Positions 1 to 6,724 of a DNA stretch of 30,745 bases are shown here, piece by piece. Source of the stretch: Scatomorpha stercorigallinarum. Its GTDB lineage: Bacteria > Bacillota > Clostridia > Oscillospirales > Oscillospiraceae. The position numbers and the translations under genes are program-made. The notes under the pieces were generated by a model that was not told the origin of the DNA, ran no database searches, and was given only the letters and a program-made list of their open reading frames with translations. Location: positions 1 to 30,745 of the forward strand of contig CALXGN010000021.1 of NCBI GenBank assembly GCA_944387865.1, in the 5' to 3' direction. Position 1 is the stretch's first letter. Each line of letters starts with the position of its first letter.

Positions 1-71
1 GACCTGAAGAGACTCGAACTCTCGACCTCTCGGATGCGAACCGAACGCTCTCCCAGCTGAGCTACAGGCCC
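1..71 (-). tRNA. tRNA-Ala (anticodon CGC), 3' end cut by window edge
   Basis: Reading the minus strand from 71, the sequence folds as a complete cloverleaf. It has acceptor GGGCCTG, D-stem GCTC/GAGC, an anticodon stem TTCGG/CCGAG around the 7-nt loop TTCGCAT, and a T-arm GAGAG-TTCGAGT-CTCTT. The anticodon is CGC, reading the Ala codon GCG. The acceptor stem has a G3-U70 pair, the known alanine identity element, which supports the call. Only C72, the discriminator base and any CCA lie outside the window. Confidence 0.93.
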
Positions 72-105
72 ATATTTGATCTTCGCGCTCGCTGAGCGCT
101 CAGTT

Positions 106-133
106 ATTATACCATACTTTCCTGATTTGTAAA
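106..133 (-). promoter_or_regulatory. sigma70-type promoter of tRNA-Ala
   Basis: On the minus strand there is TTTACA (133-128), a 16-bp spacer and TATAAT (111-106). The tRNA begins about 35 nt downstream. The precursor leader contains the small hairpin GCGCTC-GCT-GAGCGC (85-99). Confidence 0.7.
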
Positions 134-148
134 GAGGAAAATTCACTG

Positions 149-177
149 TTGCGCAAATTGCCGCTTTGCGGTATAAT
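149..177 (+). promoter_or_regulatory. sigma70-type promoter of SRP RNA
   Basis: TTGCGC (149-154), a 17-bp spacer and a perfect TATAAT (172-177) lie about 7 nt before the predicted 5' end of the SRP RNA. The promoter is back-to-back with the tRNA-Ala promoter. Confidence 0.75.
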
Positions 178-182
178 AACGA

Positions 183-482
183 AGCGGCTCTTTGCAAGGC
201 TGCACCAGTCGGGGAGCCAGCGGTGCCCTGTAACCTGCAATCCGCTATAGCAGGGATGGATTCCCAAGCGAGGATATGTGATGTGTCGCTGCCTGTGGTA
301 AGCGGCGTTGAAGCCCCGGTCCCGCGCAACGGACCCCCGTGAACCATGTCAGGCGGGGAACCGAGCAGCATTAAGCGGACCAGTCCGTGTGCCGCGGGGC
401 GGCCGGGGCCGAGCTGGCTGCCGCAGTAACGGGCGTGTCACGTGTTCGGACGAGGGTGTGCAGTCTTGCAAAGAGCCGCTTA
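183..482 (+). ncRNA. ffs: Signal recognition particle RNA, large Gram-positive type (scRNA)
   Basis: RNA component of the signal recognition particle, which pairs with Ffh to target nascent membrane and secreted proteins. The 5' end (AGCGGCTCTTTGCAAGGCTGCA) and the 3' end (TGCAGTCTTGCAAAGAGCCGCT) are complementary and form the long closing helix. The Alu-domain part contains CCTGTAACCTGCAATCCGC (about 227-245). The universally conserved S-domain hairpin is plain at about 347-378, with GTCAGG, GGAA and GCAGCA in order. Location immediately upstream of dnaX is the usual order in Firmicutes. The ends are estimated from the terminal helix and the promoter. No terminator separates the RNA from dnaX, whose start lies only about 25-35 nt after the RNA end, so dnaX may be read through from the same promoter. 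Confidence 0.95.
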
Positions 483-506
483 TTCTGCGCCGTGGGCGGG
501 AAGGAC

Positions 507-2318
507 TTGGGCGACATCTATCAGGCACTTTACCGCAAATACCGGCCGCGCACCTTTGACGAGGTCTGCGGGCAGGAACACATAACGGAAACGCTCAAGG
601 CCCAGGTGGCCTCGGGCCGGCTGTCGCACGCCTATCTTTTCGTGGGCACGCGCGGGACGGGCAAGACCACCTGCGCCAAGATACTGGCCAAGGCCGTCAA
701 CTGCCTGCACCCCGTGAACGGCGACCCCTGCGGCGAGTGCGCCGCCTGCCGCGGCATCGACGAGGGCAGCGTCCTCGACGTGGTGGAGATCGACGCCGCC
801 TCCAACAACGGCGTGGAGAACGTCCGCGCGCTGCGGGAGGAGGCCGTGTTTTCCCCCGCGAGCGTGAAAAAGCGCGTTTACATCATCGACGAGGTGCACA
901 TGCTGAGCACCGCCGCCTTCAACGCGCTGCTGAAGATACTGGAAGAGCCGCCGGAGCATTTGATGTTCATCCTGGCCACGACGGAGCTGCGCAAGGTGCC
1001 GGGGACGATACTCTCCCGCTGCCAGCGCTACAGCTTCCGCCGCCTGGACGCGGAGGTCATCGCCGGGCGGCTCGGCTACATAGCCAAACAGGAGGGCTTC
1101 GCCCTGACGCCGGAGGGCGCGGCGCTGCTCGCGCGGCTGGCCGACGGCGGCATGAGGGACGCTATATCCCTGCTCGACCAGTGCTCCGGCGCGCCGGTGA
1201 TCGACGAGGACGCCATCACCGAATCGCTGGGCCTGGCCGGCGGCCGCAGGACGGCCGAACTGCTTGACGCCGCCGCGAGACACGACGCCAGGGCGGCGCT
1301 GGACACCTTCGCCGCCCTCTGGCGGGACGGCAAGGACCCCGCCGTGCTGCTCAGCGACCTCTGCGCGCTGATGCGGGACGTGCTGGTGCTCTCCGTGGCC
1401 CCCAAAGGCGGGCGCGAGCTGCTGAGCGGGGCCTATGACGACGCCACGCTGAAAAAGTTCGCCAGGAGCTTTACAAAAGCCGAGCTGCTGCGCGCCATGG
1501 AGCGCGTGCAGGAGGCCATCGTCTCCCTGCGCGACAACCCCTCGCCGAGGACGGCGGTGGAGCTGTGCCTGGTCTCGCTCTGCGACCTCACGCTCTGCGA
1601 CGGGCTGCCCGAGCTGCGCGCGCGCGTCTCGCGCCTGGAGGCCGGGGCCGCGAACGCCCCCGCCGCGCCGGCGTCGCAGCCGGAAAATGCGCCCGCGCCG
1701 ACGGAAGAGCCGGCCGCGGCAAAGGAGCCGCCGCAGGCCGCGCGGGAGGGCTACATCGCGCCGGCGGAGGAAGAGGAGGAGCGGCCGCCCTTCCCGGATG
1801 AGCCGCCCCCGGAGCGGCGCTATGAGGACGCCGGCGCGCCCCCATGGGCGCAGGAGGAAGAGCCCCCGCAGCGGGCGGAGAAGGCCGCTGAACGCACTGA
1901 GAAGGCCCAGGAGCCTACATACGCGGCGGAGGCCGCGCCGGCGCCGGAGGATGGCTGCGCCCCGGCCGAAGATGTGTCGGAGGAAGAGGGAGCACGTGTC
2001 ACCGCCTCCGGCCCCTGCTGGGACGACGTGGTCTCGCATCTGAAGGGCCGCGTGCCGGTGGGCTATTGGAACCTGCTGACAGACCCGCTGCAGGTGCGCG
2101 GGGAATTCACGGACGCGGGGCTGCATGTGGCGATAGCGAAGGGCTTCGCCGCCAACATGCTCACCAAGCCGGACATGATGGACAAGTTCCGCGCCGCGGC
2201 GGCGGAGATCATGGGCCACGGTGTGCCCGTGAACGTGACGGAGATGGACTCCGACGAGAAGATCGCCACGCGGAGCATCGAGGAGCTCCGGCGATTCAAG
2301 GAAGTAAAATTTACCTGA
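507..2318 (+). CDS. dnaX: DNA polymerase III subunits gamma and tau
   Basis: Clamp-loader ATPase of the replisome. It opens the beta clamp and, in its long tau form, tethers polymerase III and the helicase. The start YQALYRKYRP is diagnostic. Walker A GTRGTGKT is at residues 47-54, followed by four zinc-binding Cys, Walker B with IIDEVHML, and the SRC arginine-finger motif. A long Pro/Glu/Ala-rich linker leads to the tau-specific C-terminal domain. The open frame extends upstream to 387, but that part lies inside the SRP RNA and is not plausible. In-frame candidates are GTG 492, TTG 507 and, by homology and RBS spacing, ATC 516 (GGGAAGGA ends at 505). TTG 507 is a compromise. ybaB follows 14 bp downstream. 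I see no A-AAA-AAG slippery site for making gamma by frameshifting. Confidence 0.94.
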   Translation: MGDIYQALYRKYRPRTFDEVCGQEHITETLKAQVASGRLSHAYLFVGTRGTGKTTCAKILAKAVNCLHPVNGDPCGECAACRGIDEGSVLDVVEIDAASNNGVENVRALREEAVFSPASVKKRVYIIDEVHMLSTAAFNALLKILEEPPEHLMFILATTELRKVPGTILSRCQRYSFRRLDAEVIAGRLGYIAKQEGFALTPEGAALLARLADGGMRDAISLLDQCSGAPVIDEDAITESLGLAGGRRTAELLDAAARHDARAALDTFAALWRDGKDPAVLLSDLCALMRDVLVLSVAPKGGRELLSGAYDDATLKKFARSFTKAELLRAMERVQEAIVSLRDNPSPRTAVELCLVSLCDLTLCDGLPELRARVSRLEAGAANAPAAPASQPENAPAPTEEPAAAKEPPQAAREGYIAPAEEEEERPPFPDEPPPERRYEDAGAPPWAQEEEPPQRAEKAAERTEKAQEPTYAAEAAPAPEDGCAPAEDVSEEEGARVTASGPCWDDVVSHLKGRVPVGYWNLLTDPLQVRGEFTDAGLHVAIAKGFAANMLTKPDMMDKFRAAAAEIMGHGVPVNVTEMDSDEKIATRSIEELRRFKEVKFT

Positions 2319-2332
2319 AAGGTCGTGCAGAT

Positions 2333-2674
2333 ATGGCAAAGGGCGGTTTCCGCGGCGGATACGGCGGCGGTATGAACCAGGCGAACATGATAAAGCAGGC
2401 GCAGAAGATGCAGGAAGAGCTGCGCAGGATGCAGGAGGAGATCGAGAACTCCGTTTTCGAGGCCACCGCCGGCGGCGGCGTGGTAAAGGCCGCGGTGAAC
2501 GGCAAGCACGAGCTCACCGCGCTCACCATCGACCCCGAGGCCGTGGACCCGGAGGACGTGGAGATGCTCCAGGACCTGGTCATCGCCGCGGTGAACGAGG
2601 CTCTGCGCAAGGTGGACGAGGCCTCCTCCAGCGGCATGAGCAAGCTCACCGGCATGAAGGGCCTGCCTTTCTGA
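2333..2674 (+). CDS. ybaB: YbaB/EbfC family nucleoid-associated protein
   Basis: Small DNA-binding protein (113 aa) of the YbaB/EbfC family, a dimer that coats DNA; its exact role is unsettled. The N-terminus is Gly-rich (MAKGGFRGGYGGGM). It is followed by the family's amphipathic helix NMIKQAQKMQEELRRMQEEI, a beta sheet containing GGGVVKAAVNGKHEL, and a C-terminal helix. The ATG at 2333 is preceded by AAAGG about 10 nt upstream. The gene forms an operon with dnaX (14-bp gap). In most Firmicutes the next gene would be recR; here it is an acetyltransferase instead. Confidence 0.93.
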   Translation: MAKGGFRGGYGGGMNQANMIKQAQKMQEELRRMQEEIENSVFEATAGGGVVKAAVNGKHELTALTIDPEAVDPEDVEMLQDLVIAAVNEALRKVDEASSSGMSKLTGMKGLPF

Positions 2675-2677
2675 GCC

Positions 2678-3169
2678 ATGCCGATAAAAGGGATAGAACA
2701 GCCGCAGCTCATCGACGTCGCGCCCGGGCTGCGGCTGCGCCGCTTTGACGGCGGATTTGCCTTCGCCCTCGCTTGGTATCAGGACGGGGAGACGCTCTAC
2801 CTGGTGGACGGCAAGCGCGAGCCGTATACGATGGAGCGGCTGGAGGGCATGTACCGCTGGCTGGACGAGCGCGGGGAGCTCTATTTCATCGAGCTGCTGC
2901 GCGGCGGGGAGTTCGCCCCCGTGGGCGACGTGACGTTCTGGCAGGAGGACATGCCCATCGTCATCGGCGAGCGCGACGAGCGCGGCCGCGGCATCGGCCG
3001 CCGGGTGGTCGCCGCCCTCTGCGAACGCGCGCGCAGCCTCGGCTGGAGCGAGCTGTTCGTGGAGGAGATATACGACTGGAACACGGCCTCGCAGAAATGC
3101 TTTGAAGCCGCTGGCTTCGAAAAGTATAAAAAAACCGCCCGCGGCTGGGCGTATAAAAAGGCGTTGTAA
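2678..3169 (+). CDS. GNAT family N-acetyltransferase
   Basis: A 163-aa protein with a GNAT fold. The acetyl-CoA-binding loop is RGRGIG (within ERDERGRGIGRRVVAAL, about residues 99-115). It is followed by a helix and the typical end strand and helix (YDWNTASQKCFEAAGFEKYKK). The substrate cannot be told from the sequence. The ATG is only 3 nt after the ybaB stop codon with a weak ribosome-binding site, so it is probably translationally coupled and the last gene of the dnaX operon. A strong hairpin follows immediately. Confidence 0.85.
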   Translation: MPIKGIEQPQLIDVAPGLRLRRFDGGFAFALAWYQDGETLYLVDGKREPYTMERLEGMYRWLDERGELYFIELLRGGEFAPVGDVTFWQEDMPIVIGERDERGRGIGRRVVAALCERARSLGWSELFVEEIYDWNTASQKCFEAAGFEKYKKTARGWAYKKAL

Positions 3170-3170
3170 A

Positions 3171-3210
3171 GCGCGCGGGGACAACTGTCCCCGCGCGCTT
3201 CACGATTTTT
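3171..3210 (+). terminator. Hairpin terminator after the GNAT gene (convergent with XRE gene)
   Basis: A perfect 13-bp inverted repeat GCGCGCGGGGACA / TGTCCCCGCGCGC (3171-3183 / 3186-3198) starts 1 nt after the GNAT stop codon. A T5 run follows at 3206-3210, 7 nt after the stem, so the U tract is displaced. The hairpin lies between two convergent genes and could act on both. Confidence 0.65.
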
Positions 3211-3410
3211 CAACGTTCATCGGTGAGGCCGAGCAGATAATCGACACTGGTGTGATAAAACCGGGCGAGAGCTATGAGTATCTGCGTTGGTATGTCATTT
3301 TCGCCGGTCTCATACTTGGAGTAGCCGGTTTGCGACATGCCGAGATATTTTGCCACCTGCGATTGCGTAAGGTCGGCATCCTCTCGCAGATCACGTAGCC
3401 TGCGGTACAT
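3210..3410 (-). CDS. XRE-family transcriptional regulator (66 aa)
   Basis: A stand-alone Cro/C1-type helix-turn-helix protein. The recognition region is LTQSQVAKYLGMSQTGYSKYETGENDIP, ending in the typical SVDYLLGLTDE tail. It has no extra effector domain. The frame allows ATG at 3416, but GGAGGG (3422-3417) touches that codon directly. The second ATG at 3410 has 6-nt spacing and is the better start. It is divergent from the 55-aa gene at 3501, with two identical palindromes between them that are the obvious binding sites. Confidence 0.9.
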   Translation of the reverse strand: MYRRLRDLREDADLTQSQVAKYLGMSQTGYSKYETGENDIPTQILIALARFYHTSVDYLLGLTDER

Positions 3411-3436
3411 AAGCATCCCTCCGGATGCAGTATGTC

Positions 3437-3455
3437 ATAACCTGGATCAGGTTAT
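3437..3455. promoter_or_regulatory. Operator 1 (palindrome) of the XRE/small-protein divergent region
   Basis: Perfect palindrome ATAACCTG-GAT-CAGGTTAT. Its core AACCTG-N3-CAGGTT is repeated exactly at 3464. It ends on the first base of the -35 box of the rightward promoter. Likely bound by the XRE protein encoded next door (inference). Confidence 0.75.
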
Positions 3456-3483
3456 TGACATTCAACCTGAAACAGGTTAAACT
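3455..3483 (+). promoter_or_regulatory. sigma70-type promoter of the 55-aa gene
   Basis: A perfect TTGACA (3455-3460), a 17-bp spacer and TAAACT (3478-3483). Operator 2 fills most of the spacer and operator 1 abuts the -35, an arrangement expected for repression. Confidence 0.75.
3464..3478. promoter_or_regulatory. Operator 2 of the XRE/small-protein divergent region
   Basis: Perfect palindrome AACCTG-AAA-CAGGTT, identical in both arms to operator 1 and centred 25 bp from it. It lies between the -35 and -10 boxes of the rightward promoter. Confidence 0.75.
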
Positions 3484-3500
3484 GAGCAGGAGGTGAGCCC

Positions 3501-3668
3501 ATGCAGGAGTATAAGGAAATGTACCTGACGCTGATGCGCGCCGTGGAATCAGCTGTAAGGACACTTGTTGAAGCCCAACAAAAGTGTGAAGAGCTTTATA
3601 TGACAGTGAGCGACGAAGTGCGAAGTGAGAAACCGGTGGCCGCCGAAAGACGGCCGGAGGGGCGCTGA
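3501..3668 (+). CDS. Small helical protein of unknown function (55 aa)
   Basis: ORF starting MQEYKEMYLTLMRAVESAVR and ending VAAERRPEGR. A near-perfect AGGAGGTGA (3489-3497) stands just before the ATG. The first 35 residues look like one long amphipathic helix with a single Cys. No domain is recognised. It is divergent from the XRE gene and driven by the operator-covered promoter. The last ten or so codons fall in the start of the repeat element that begins near 3635, so the tail and the stop codon appear to be supplied by the repeat. It might be an accessory factor of the regulator, but nothing in the sequence proves a function. Confidence 0.7.
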   Translation: MQEYKEMYLTLMRAVESAVRTLVEAQQKCEELYMTVSDEVRSEKPVAAERRPEGR

Positions 3669-3752
3669 GAGTCTGCGCTCCTTTGGTAAGAGGTGCAAGC
3701 CTCCACCACCCCTCAGTCAGCTTCGCTGACAGCTCCCCTTAAAAGGGGAGCC
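3635..3752. repeat. MITE-like structured repeat, copy 1 (left end degenerate)
   Basis: Matches the element at 15479-15619. Shared blocks are GGTGG-CGC, CGGCCGGAGGGG, a CTCC-TT-GGTA segment, CCACCACCCCTCAG, then a hairpin and the terminal palindrome GCTCCCCTTAAAAGGGGAGC (3732-3751). The inner hairpin is GTCAGC-TTC-GCTGAC here but GCCGGC-TTC-GCCGGC in copy 2, so the base pairs co-vary. The left terminal hairpin of copy 2 is not present here. Confidence 0.75.
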
Positions 3753-4111
3753 AAGAAGGGGGGCAAGGGGGCGGAGCCCCCAATAACGCCGCGACAAGCA
3801 CCACGCCCCAAACCACGCAAACCACCCCTCGTGGGCGGGCTCCGCCCGCCCCGCCCATCTCGCTCGCCCGCGCCCCAGCGCGGGCGGCGTATTTAAGTCC
3901 CATTTTGCCACGCAAAATGGGACACTTTAGAAAAGCCCGTGCGGTCAGTGGCAAAAACCCACCAAGCATAGGAATGGCCGCCCGCATAGGGCGGCCAAAA
4001 TCGCCCCGGGGCTTTGCCTCGGGGCGATACCTTATCTTGCGCCTTTGAGGCGCAACCGCGCCGCCGTGCGGCGCGAGGGGGAGCTTACGAGGGGGACGAA
4101 GTCCCCTTCGT
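3753..4111. other. Non-coding cluster of consecutive hairpins
   Basis: No credible gene. The stretch holds a chain of near-perfect inverted repeats: 3767-3781 (GGGGGC/GCCCCC), 3833-3851 (GGGCGGGC/GCCCGCCC), 3866-3885 (GCCCGCGC/GCGCGGGC), 3897-3923 (12-bp arms GTCCCATTTTGC), 3975-3997 (TGGCCGCCC/GGGCGGCCA), 4000-4028 (ATCGCCCCG/CGGGGCGAT), 4037-4055 (TTGCGCCT/AGGCGCAA), 4057-4075 (CGCGCCGC/GCGGCGCG) and 4087-4111 (11-bp arms with one G-T). The last overlaps the stop codon of the SLH gene and could help end its transcript. Short ORFs here are low-complexity and lack ribosome-binding sites. Confidence 0.8.
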
Positions 4112-6355
4112 AATTGCTGTTGCCAGCATCTTCGCCATCTCCGCGCGGGTGAGGCCGGCGGCGGGGCTGAGGCCGCTGCCGTCGCCCTGGACGATGCCCA
4201 TGCTGATGAGCGTGGCGGCGGCTTCGCGCGCCCAGTCGGCCACGGCTGCGCCGTCTGGATAGCCCTCCAGCAGCGTCACGTCGCCCACGTCATAGACCAC
4301 GCCCAGGCTGCCGAACGCGCGGTAGAGGAAGGTGAAGCCCTCCTGGCGCGTGAGCGTGGCCTCGGGGGAGAAGGTGGTGTCGGAAGTGCCGGTGGTGATG
4401 CCCTCGGCCTTGGCCCAGGCGACGGCGCTGGCGTAATAGGCGTCCGCCGGCACGTCGGTGAAGCCGGCTGCGGCGGAGACCTGCGGCTGGCCCGCCGCGC
4501 GGTAGAGCATGAGCACGAAGTCGCAGCGGCGCATGGTGTTGTCCGGGCCGAAGGTGGTGTCCGTGATGCCGGTGACGATGCCGGCCTCATAGAGCTCCTT
4601 CACCGGCCCGGCGGCCCAGTGGCCCTTCATGTCGGCGAACTCCACGGCCACCTTGACGGGCACCGTGGCCGTCAGCCCGGCGGCGGAGACGGTGATGGTC
4701 CCCTCCGCGCCCGGGGCGCCGGAGGCAACATATACGCCCTCGGCGGATACGGCCCCCACGTCGCCGCTGAGCGTGAACTGCACGTCCGAATCCTCGCTGA
4801 GCACGTCGCGCATGTTGTACTGCAGCTGCGCCTGGAGCCGGACGCTCTCGCCCTGCTCGAGCAGCAGCTGTTCAACCTCTTCGCCGCTCGCGGCGTCCAC
4901 GACGGTCAGGGAATCGGCCTTTTCCACCACGTGCAGCGTGCTGGTGCCGTAGGCGGAGCCGGCGGAGAGGGTAATCACGTCTGCACCGGCGGTGGAGGGG
5001 GCTGTGTAGACCCCGGAGGAGATGCTGCCGCGCGAGGCGGTAGCCCGCACCTGCCCGGAGAGGCGGACGGTGCGCATGGTGTTGTCCGTGGCCGCCAGCT
5101 CCAGCGGCAGCGAGCTGCCGGCGAGGATATAGGCCCCGTCGTCCGTGAGGAAGAGGTTTTCCGCCTCGCCGCTGGGCTCCTCGTCAGTGACGAAGAGGAT
5201 GTAGGAGCAGACGGAGCGCAGCGTGCCGTCCGAGGGGCGGTTGACGATGGTGTAGCCGTCGCTGCCCGGCATCCGCAGGGCGAGGGCGCTGGAGCCGCCG
5301 CCGTCCATGTTGACGACGGTGACGCAGCCCATGGAGAGCAGGTCGGCGGCCAGCTCCTCCAGCGTGCTGCCGGCGGAGAGCCCGCTGCGGCCGTCCATCA
5401 CCTGATAGACCACCGAGCCGTCGCGCATGAGGCCGATGACCGTGCGCGGGTTGGCCTCGTCGATGCTTGTGTCCCAGTACTGAGGCTCATAGAGCGCGCC
5501 GCCCAGCGCGAGGATGTTGCCGCAGCCGGAGACCCACTGCGCGTCCGCAAGGGCGGGGTCCGTGCAGGTGGTGAAGATGTTCACCTCGTCGCCGATCATG
5601 AAGCCGGAGAGCACGCTCTCCAGCCCGGCGGCGTCCGAGGCCGTCAGTATCAGGTAGCCGGGGCCGATCTCCACGGCCTCCTCGCCGGTGACGATGTCGT
5701 CCACCTCGCAGCGTATCTCGCCATCCAGCGAGAGCTCGCCGTGGTCGCGGACGCGCAGGCGGATGTACCAGCCGCTCTCGTCCGTGCGGGTGGAGACGGT
5801 GGAGAAGTATTCGCTGTAGAGGTAGAGCCCGTCGTCAGAGCGGGTCTTGTTCAGGTGCGTGGTCTCGAAGACCTGGCCGGTGGCGTCGTTCTCGATGGTG
5901 ATATAGATCTCTGGCCGGGAGGAGACAACCGCCGTGCCGTCATCAAGGAAGCCGATGGCGTGGTTGCCCTCGGGCGAGGACTTGTATATGCCGTCCTCCA
6001 CCACCATGCCGCAGGGGATGCGCGTGTCCCAGTAGCCGAAGTCGGCGTTGACGGCGCCCACCACGTCGTAGCCCAGGGCCTGGGCGTAGTCGATCATGTT
6101 GGTGATGGTCATGCCGCCGTAGATGGTGTCGCAGGCCATGACGATGGGCCGCACGCTCCCGCCGGGCTCCAGCGTGAGGGTGTAGGTCTCCACGCGCTCG
6201 TCCTTTTCGTTGTAGGAGAGGGCGTTTTCGTACGTCAGGCCGTCCGCCAGGGCCCATTCGTTGGTGTACACGGCCTGGCCCGTGCCCTCGCCGTAGGCGA
6301 GCGCGCAGGTGCCGAGCAGCGCGAGCGCAAGGAGGAGGGACAGCACTTTTTTCAT
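4085..6355 (-). CDS. Secreted phosphodiester glycosidase (NAGPA/DUF2233-like) protein with three SLH domains
   Basis: A 756-aa exported protein. The ATG at 6355 has AAGGAAG 6 nt upstream and begins the signal peptide MKKVLSLLLALALLGTCALA; the longer frame to 6475 runs into the promoter. Residues about 90-410 match the phosphodiester-glycosidase (DUF2233) family, with FGYWDTRIPCGMVVEDG, the RTVIGL strand, and VVNMDGGGSSAL near its end. This family removes sugar phosphodiester caps, and the natural substrate here is unknown. A beta-rich Ig-like region with bacterial Big-type repeats follows. Three SLH motifs then end the protein (FADMKGHWA, FTDVPADAYYA, YPDGAAVADWA), which would anchor it to the pyruvylated cell-wall polymer. 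It has its own promoter and is monocistronic. Confidence 0.88.
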   Translation of the reverse strand: MKKVLSLLLALALLGTCALAYGEGTGQAVYTNEWALADGLTYENALSYNEKDERVETYTLTLEPGGSVRPIVMACDTIYGGMTITNMIDYAQALGYDVVGAVNADFGYWDTRIPCGMVVEDGIYKSSPEGNHAIGFLDDGTAVVSSRPEIYITIENDATGQVFETTHLNKTRSDDGLYLYSEYFSTVSTRTDESGWYIRLRVRDHGELSLDGEIRCEVDDIVTGEEAVEIGPGYLILTASDAAGLESVLSGFMIGDEVNIFTTCTDPALADAQWVSGCGNILALGGALYEPQYWDTSIDEANPRTVIGLMRDGSVVYQVMDGRSGLSAGSTLEELAADLLSMGCVTVVNMDGGGSSALALRMPGSDGYTIVNRPSDGTLRSVCSYILFVTDEEPSGEAENLFLTDDGAYILAGSSLPLELAATDNTMRTVRLSGQVRATASRGSISSGVYTAPSTAGADVITLSAGSAYGTSTLHVVEKADSLTVVDAASGEEVEQLLLEQGESVRLQAQLQYNMRDVLSEDSDVQFTLSGDVGAVSAEGVYVASGAPGAEGTITVSAAGLTATVPVKVAVEFADMKGHWAAGPVKELYEAGIVTGITDTTFGPDNTMRRCDFVLMLYRAAGQPQVSAAAGFTDVPADAYYASAVAWAKAEGITTGTSDTTFSPEATLTRQEGFTFLYRAFGSLGVVYDVGDVTLLEGYPDGAAVADWAREAAATLISMGIVQGDGSGLSPAAGLTRAEMAKMLATAITKGTSSPS

Positions 6356-6438
6356 CGGTCTCTTCCTTTCTGGGGCGCGGCGCTCAGCCGCGCGGGGATG
6401 TGGTATGGACGCCGGGAAGGCGCCCGGCGTTCCCGCAT

Positions 6439-6467
6439 ATTTTATCACGCGCCGCGGCGCTTGTCCA
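6439..6467 (-). promoter_or_regulatory. sigma70-type promoter of the SLH gene
   Basis: Minus-strand TGGACA (6467-6462), a 17-bp spacer and TAAAAT (6444-6439). The spacer contains the 12-bp palindrome GCGCCGCGGCGC. The roughly 75-nt leader carries two more hairpins: ACGCCGGG/CCCGGCGT at about 6411-6432 and GCGCGGC/GCCGCGC at about 6376-6394. Confidence 0.65.
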
Positions 6468-6485
6468 TTGGGCATTTACGGAACG

Positions 6486-6519
6486 CAAAAAACGCCGGCC
6501 CGCCGCGAGGCGGGCCGGC
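6486..6519 (-). terminator. Rho-independent terminator of the dehydratase operon
   Basis: On the minus strand an 11-bp perfect GC stem (GCCGGCCCGCC / GGCGGGCCGGC, 6519-6494, 4-nt loop) is followed 1 nt later by a T6 run. It lies 14 nt after the stop codon of the 58-aa gene. Confidence 0.92.
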
Positions 6520-6532
6520 TGCCGCGGCCGCG

Positions 6533-6709
6533 CTATACGATGCGCCGGTCGCGCTTCTGGCTGTCGTAGTGCCTGTTCAAAAACGGGCGGATGACGTAAT
6601 AGATGAGCTTGTTCTCCAGGTTGAACATGTAGATGGTGAAGGTCGCAACGAAGGCGCCGAGGAGCACCAGCGCGAGCTTCAGGAATATGCCGCAGAGCTT
6701 CTTTTTCAT
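6533..6709 (-). CDS. Small single-pass membrane protein of the dehydratase operon (58 aa)
   Basis: ORF begins MKKKLCGIFLKLALVLLGAF and ends QKRDRRIV. It has a Lys-rich start, one hydrophobic segment of about 22 residues (roughly 6-28), then a basic and aromatic tail with HYDSQKRDRR, so it is probably inserted in the membrane with charged ends. AAGGAAGG lies about 4 nt before the ATG. It starts 15 bp after the stop of the larger dehydratase subunit and sits before the terminator, so it is the third gene of that operon. Its function is unknown. A role in keeping the enzyme or its electron donor at the membrane is only a guess. Confidence 0.78.
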   Translation of the reverse strand: MKKKLCGIFLKLALVLLGAFVATFTIYMFNLENKLIYYVIRPFLNRHYDSQKRDRRIV

Positions 6710-6724
6710 GTGCGCCTTCCTTTC

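Noticed and set aside
387..506. Extended N-terminus of dnaX from ATG 387
   Set aside because: This segment is the 3' half of the SRP RNA, including its conserved closing helix, and the encoded residues do not resemble DnaX.
1450..1462. Possible dnaX frameshift site (GAAAAAG at two places)
   Set aside because: The heptamer lacks the A-AAA-AAG form needed for efficient -1 slippage, and neither place is at the domain III/IV border.
480..2339. 619-codon open frame antisense to dnaX
   Set aside because: Shadow of the dnaX codon pattern; the His/Arg/Gly-rich product matches nothing, and dnaX is unmistakable.
3693..3987. Short ORFs in the hairpin cluster on both strands
   Set aside because: They are made of palindromic low-complexity repeats, have no ribosome-binding site and overlap the MITE-like element.
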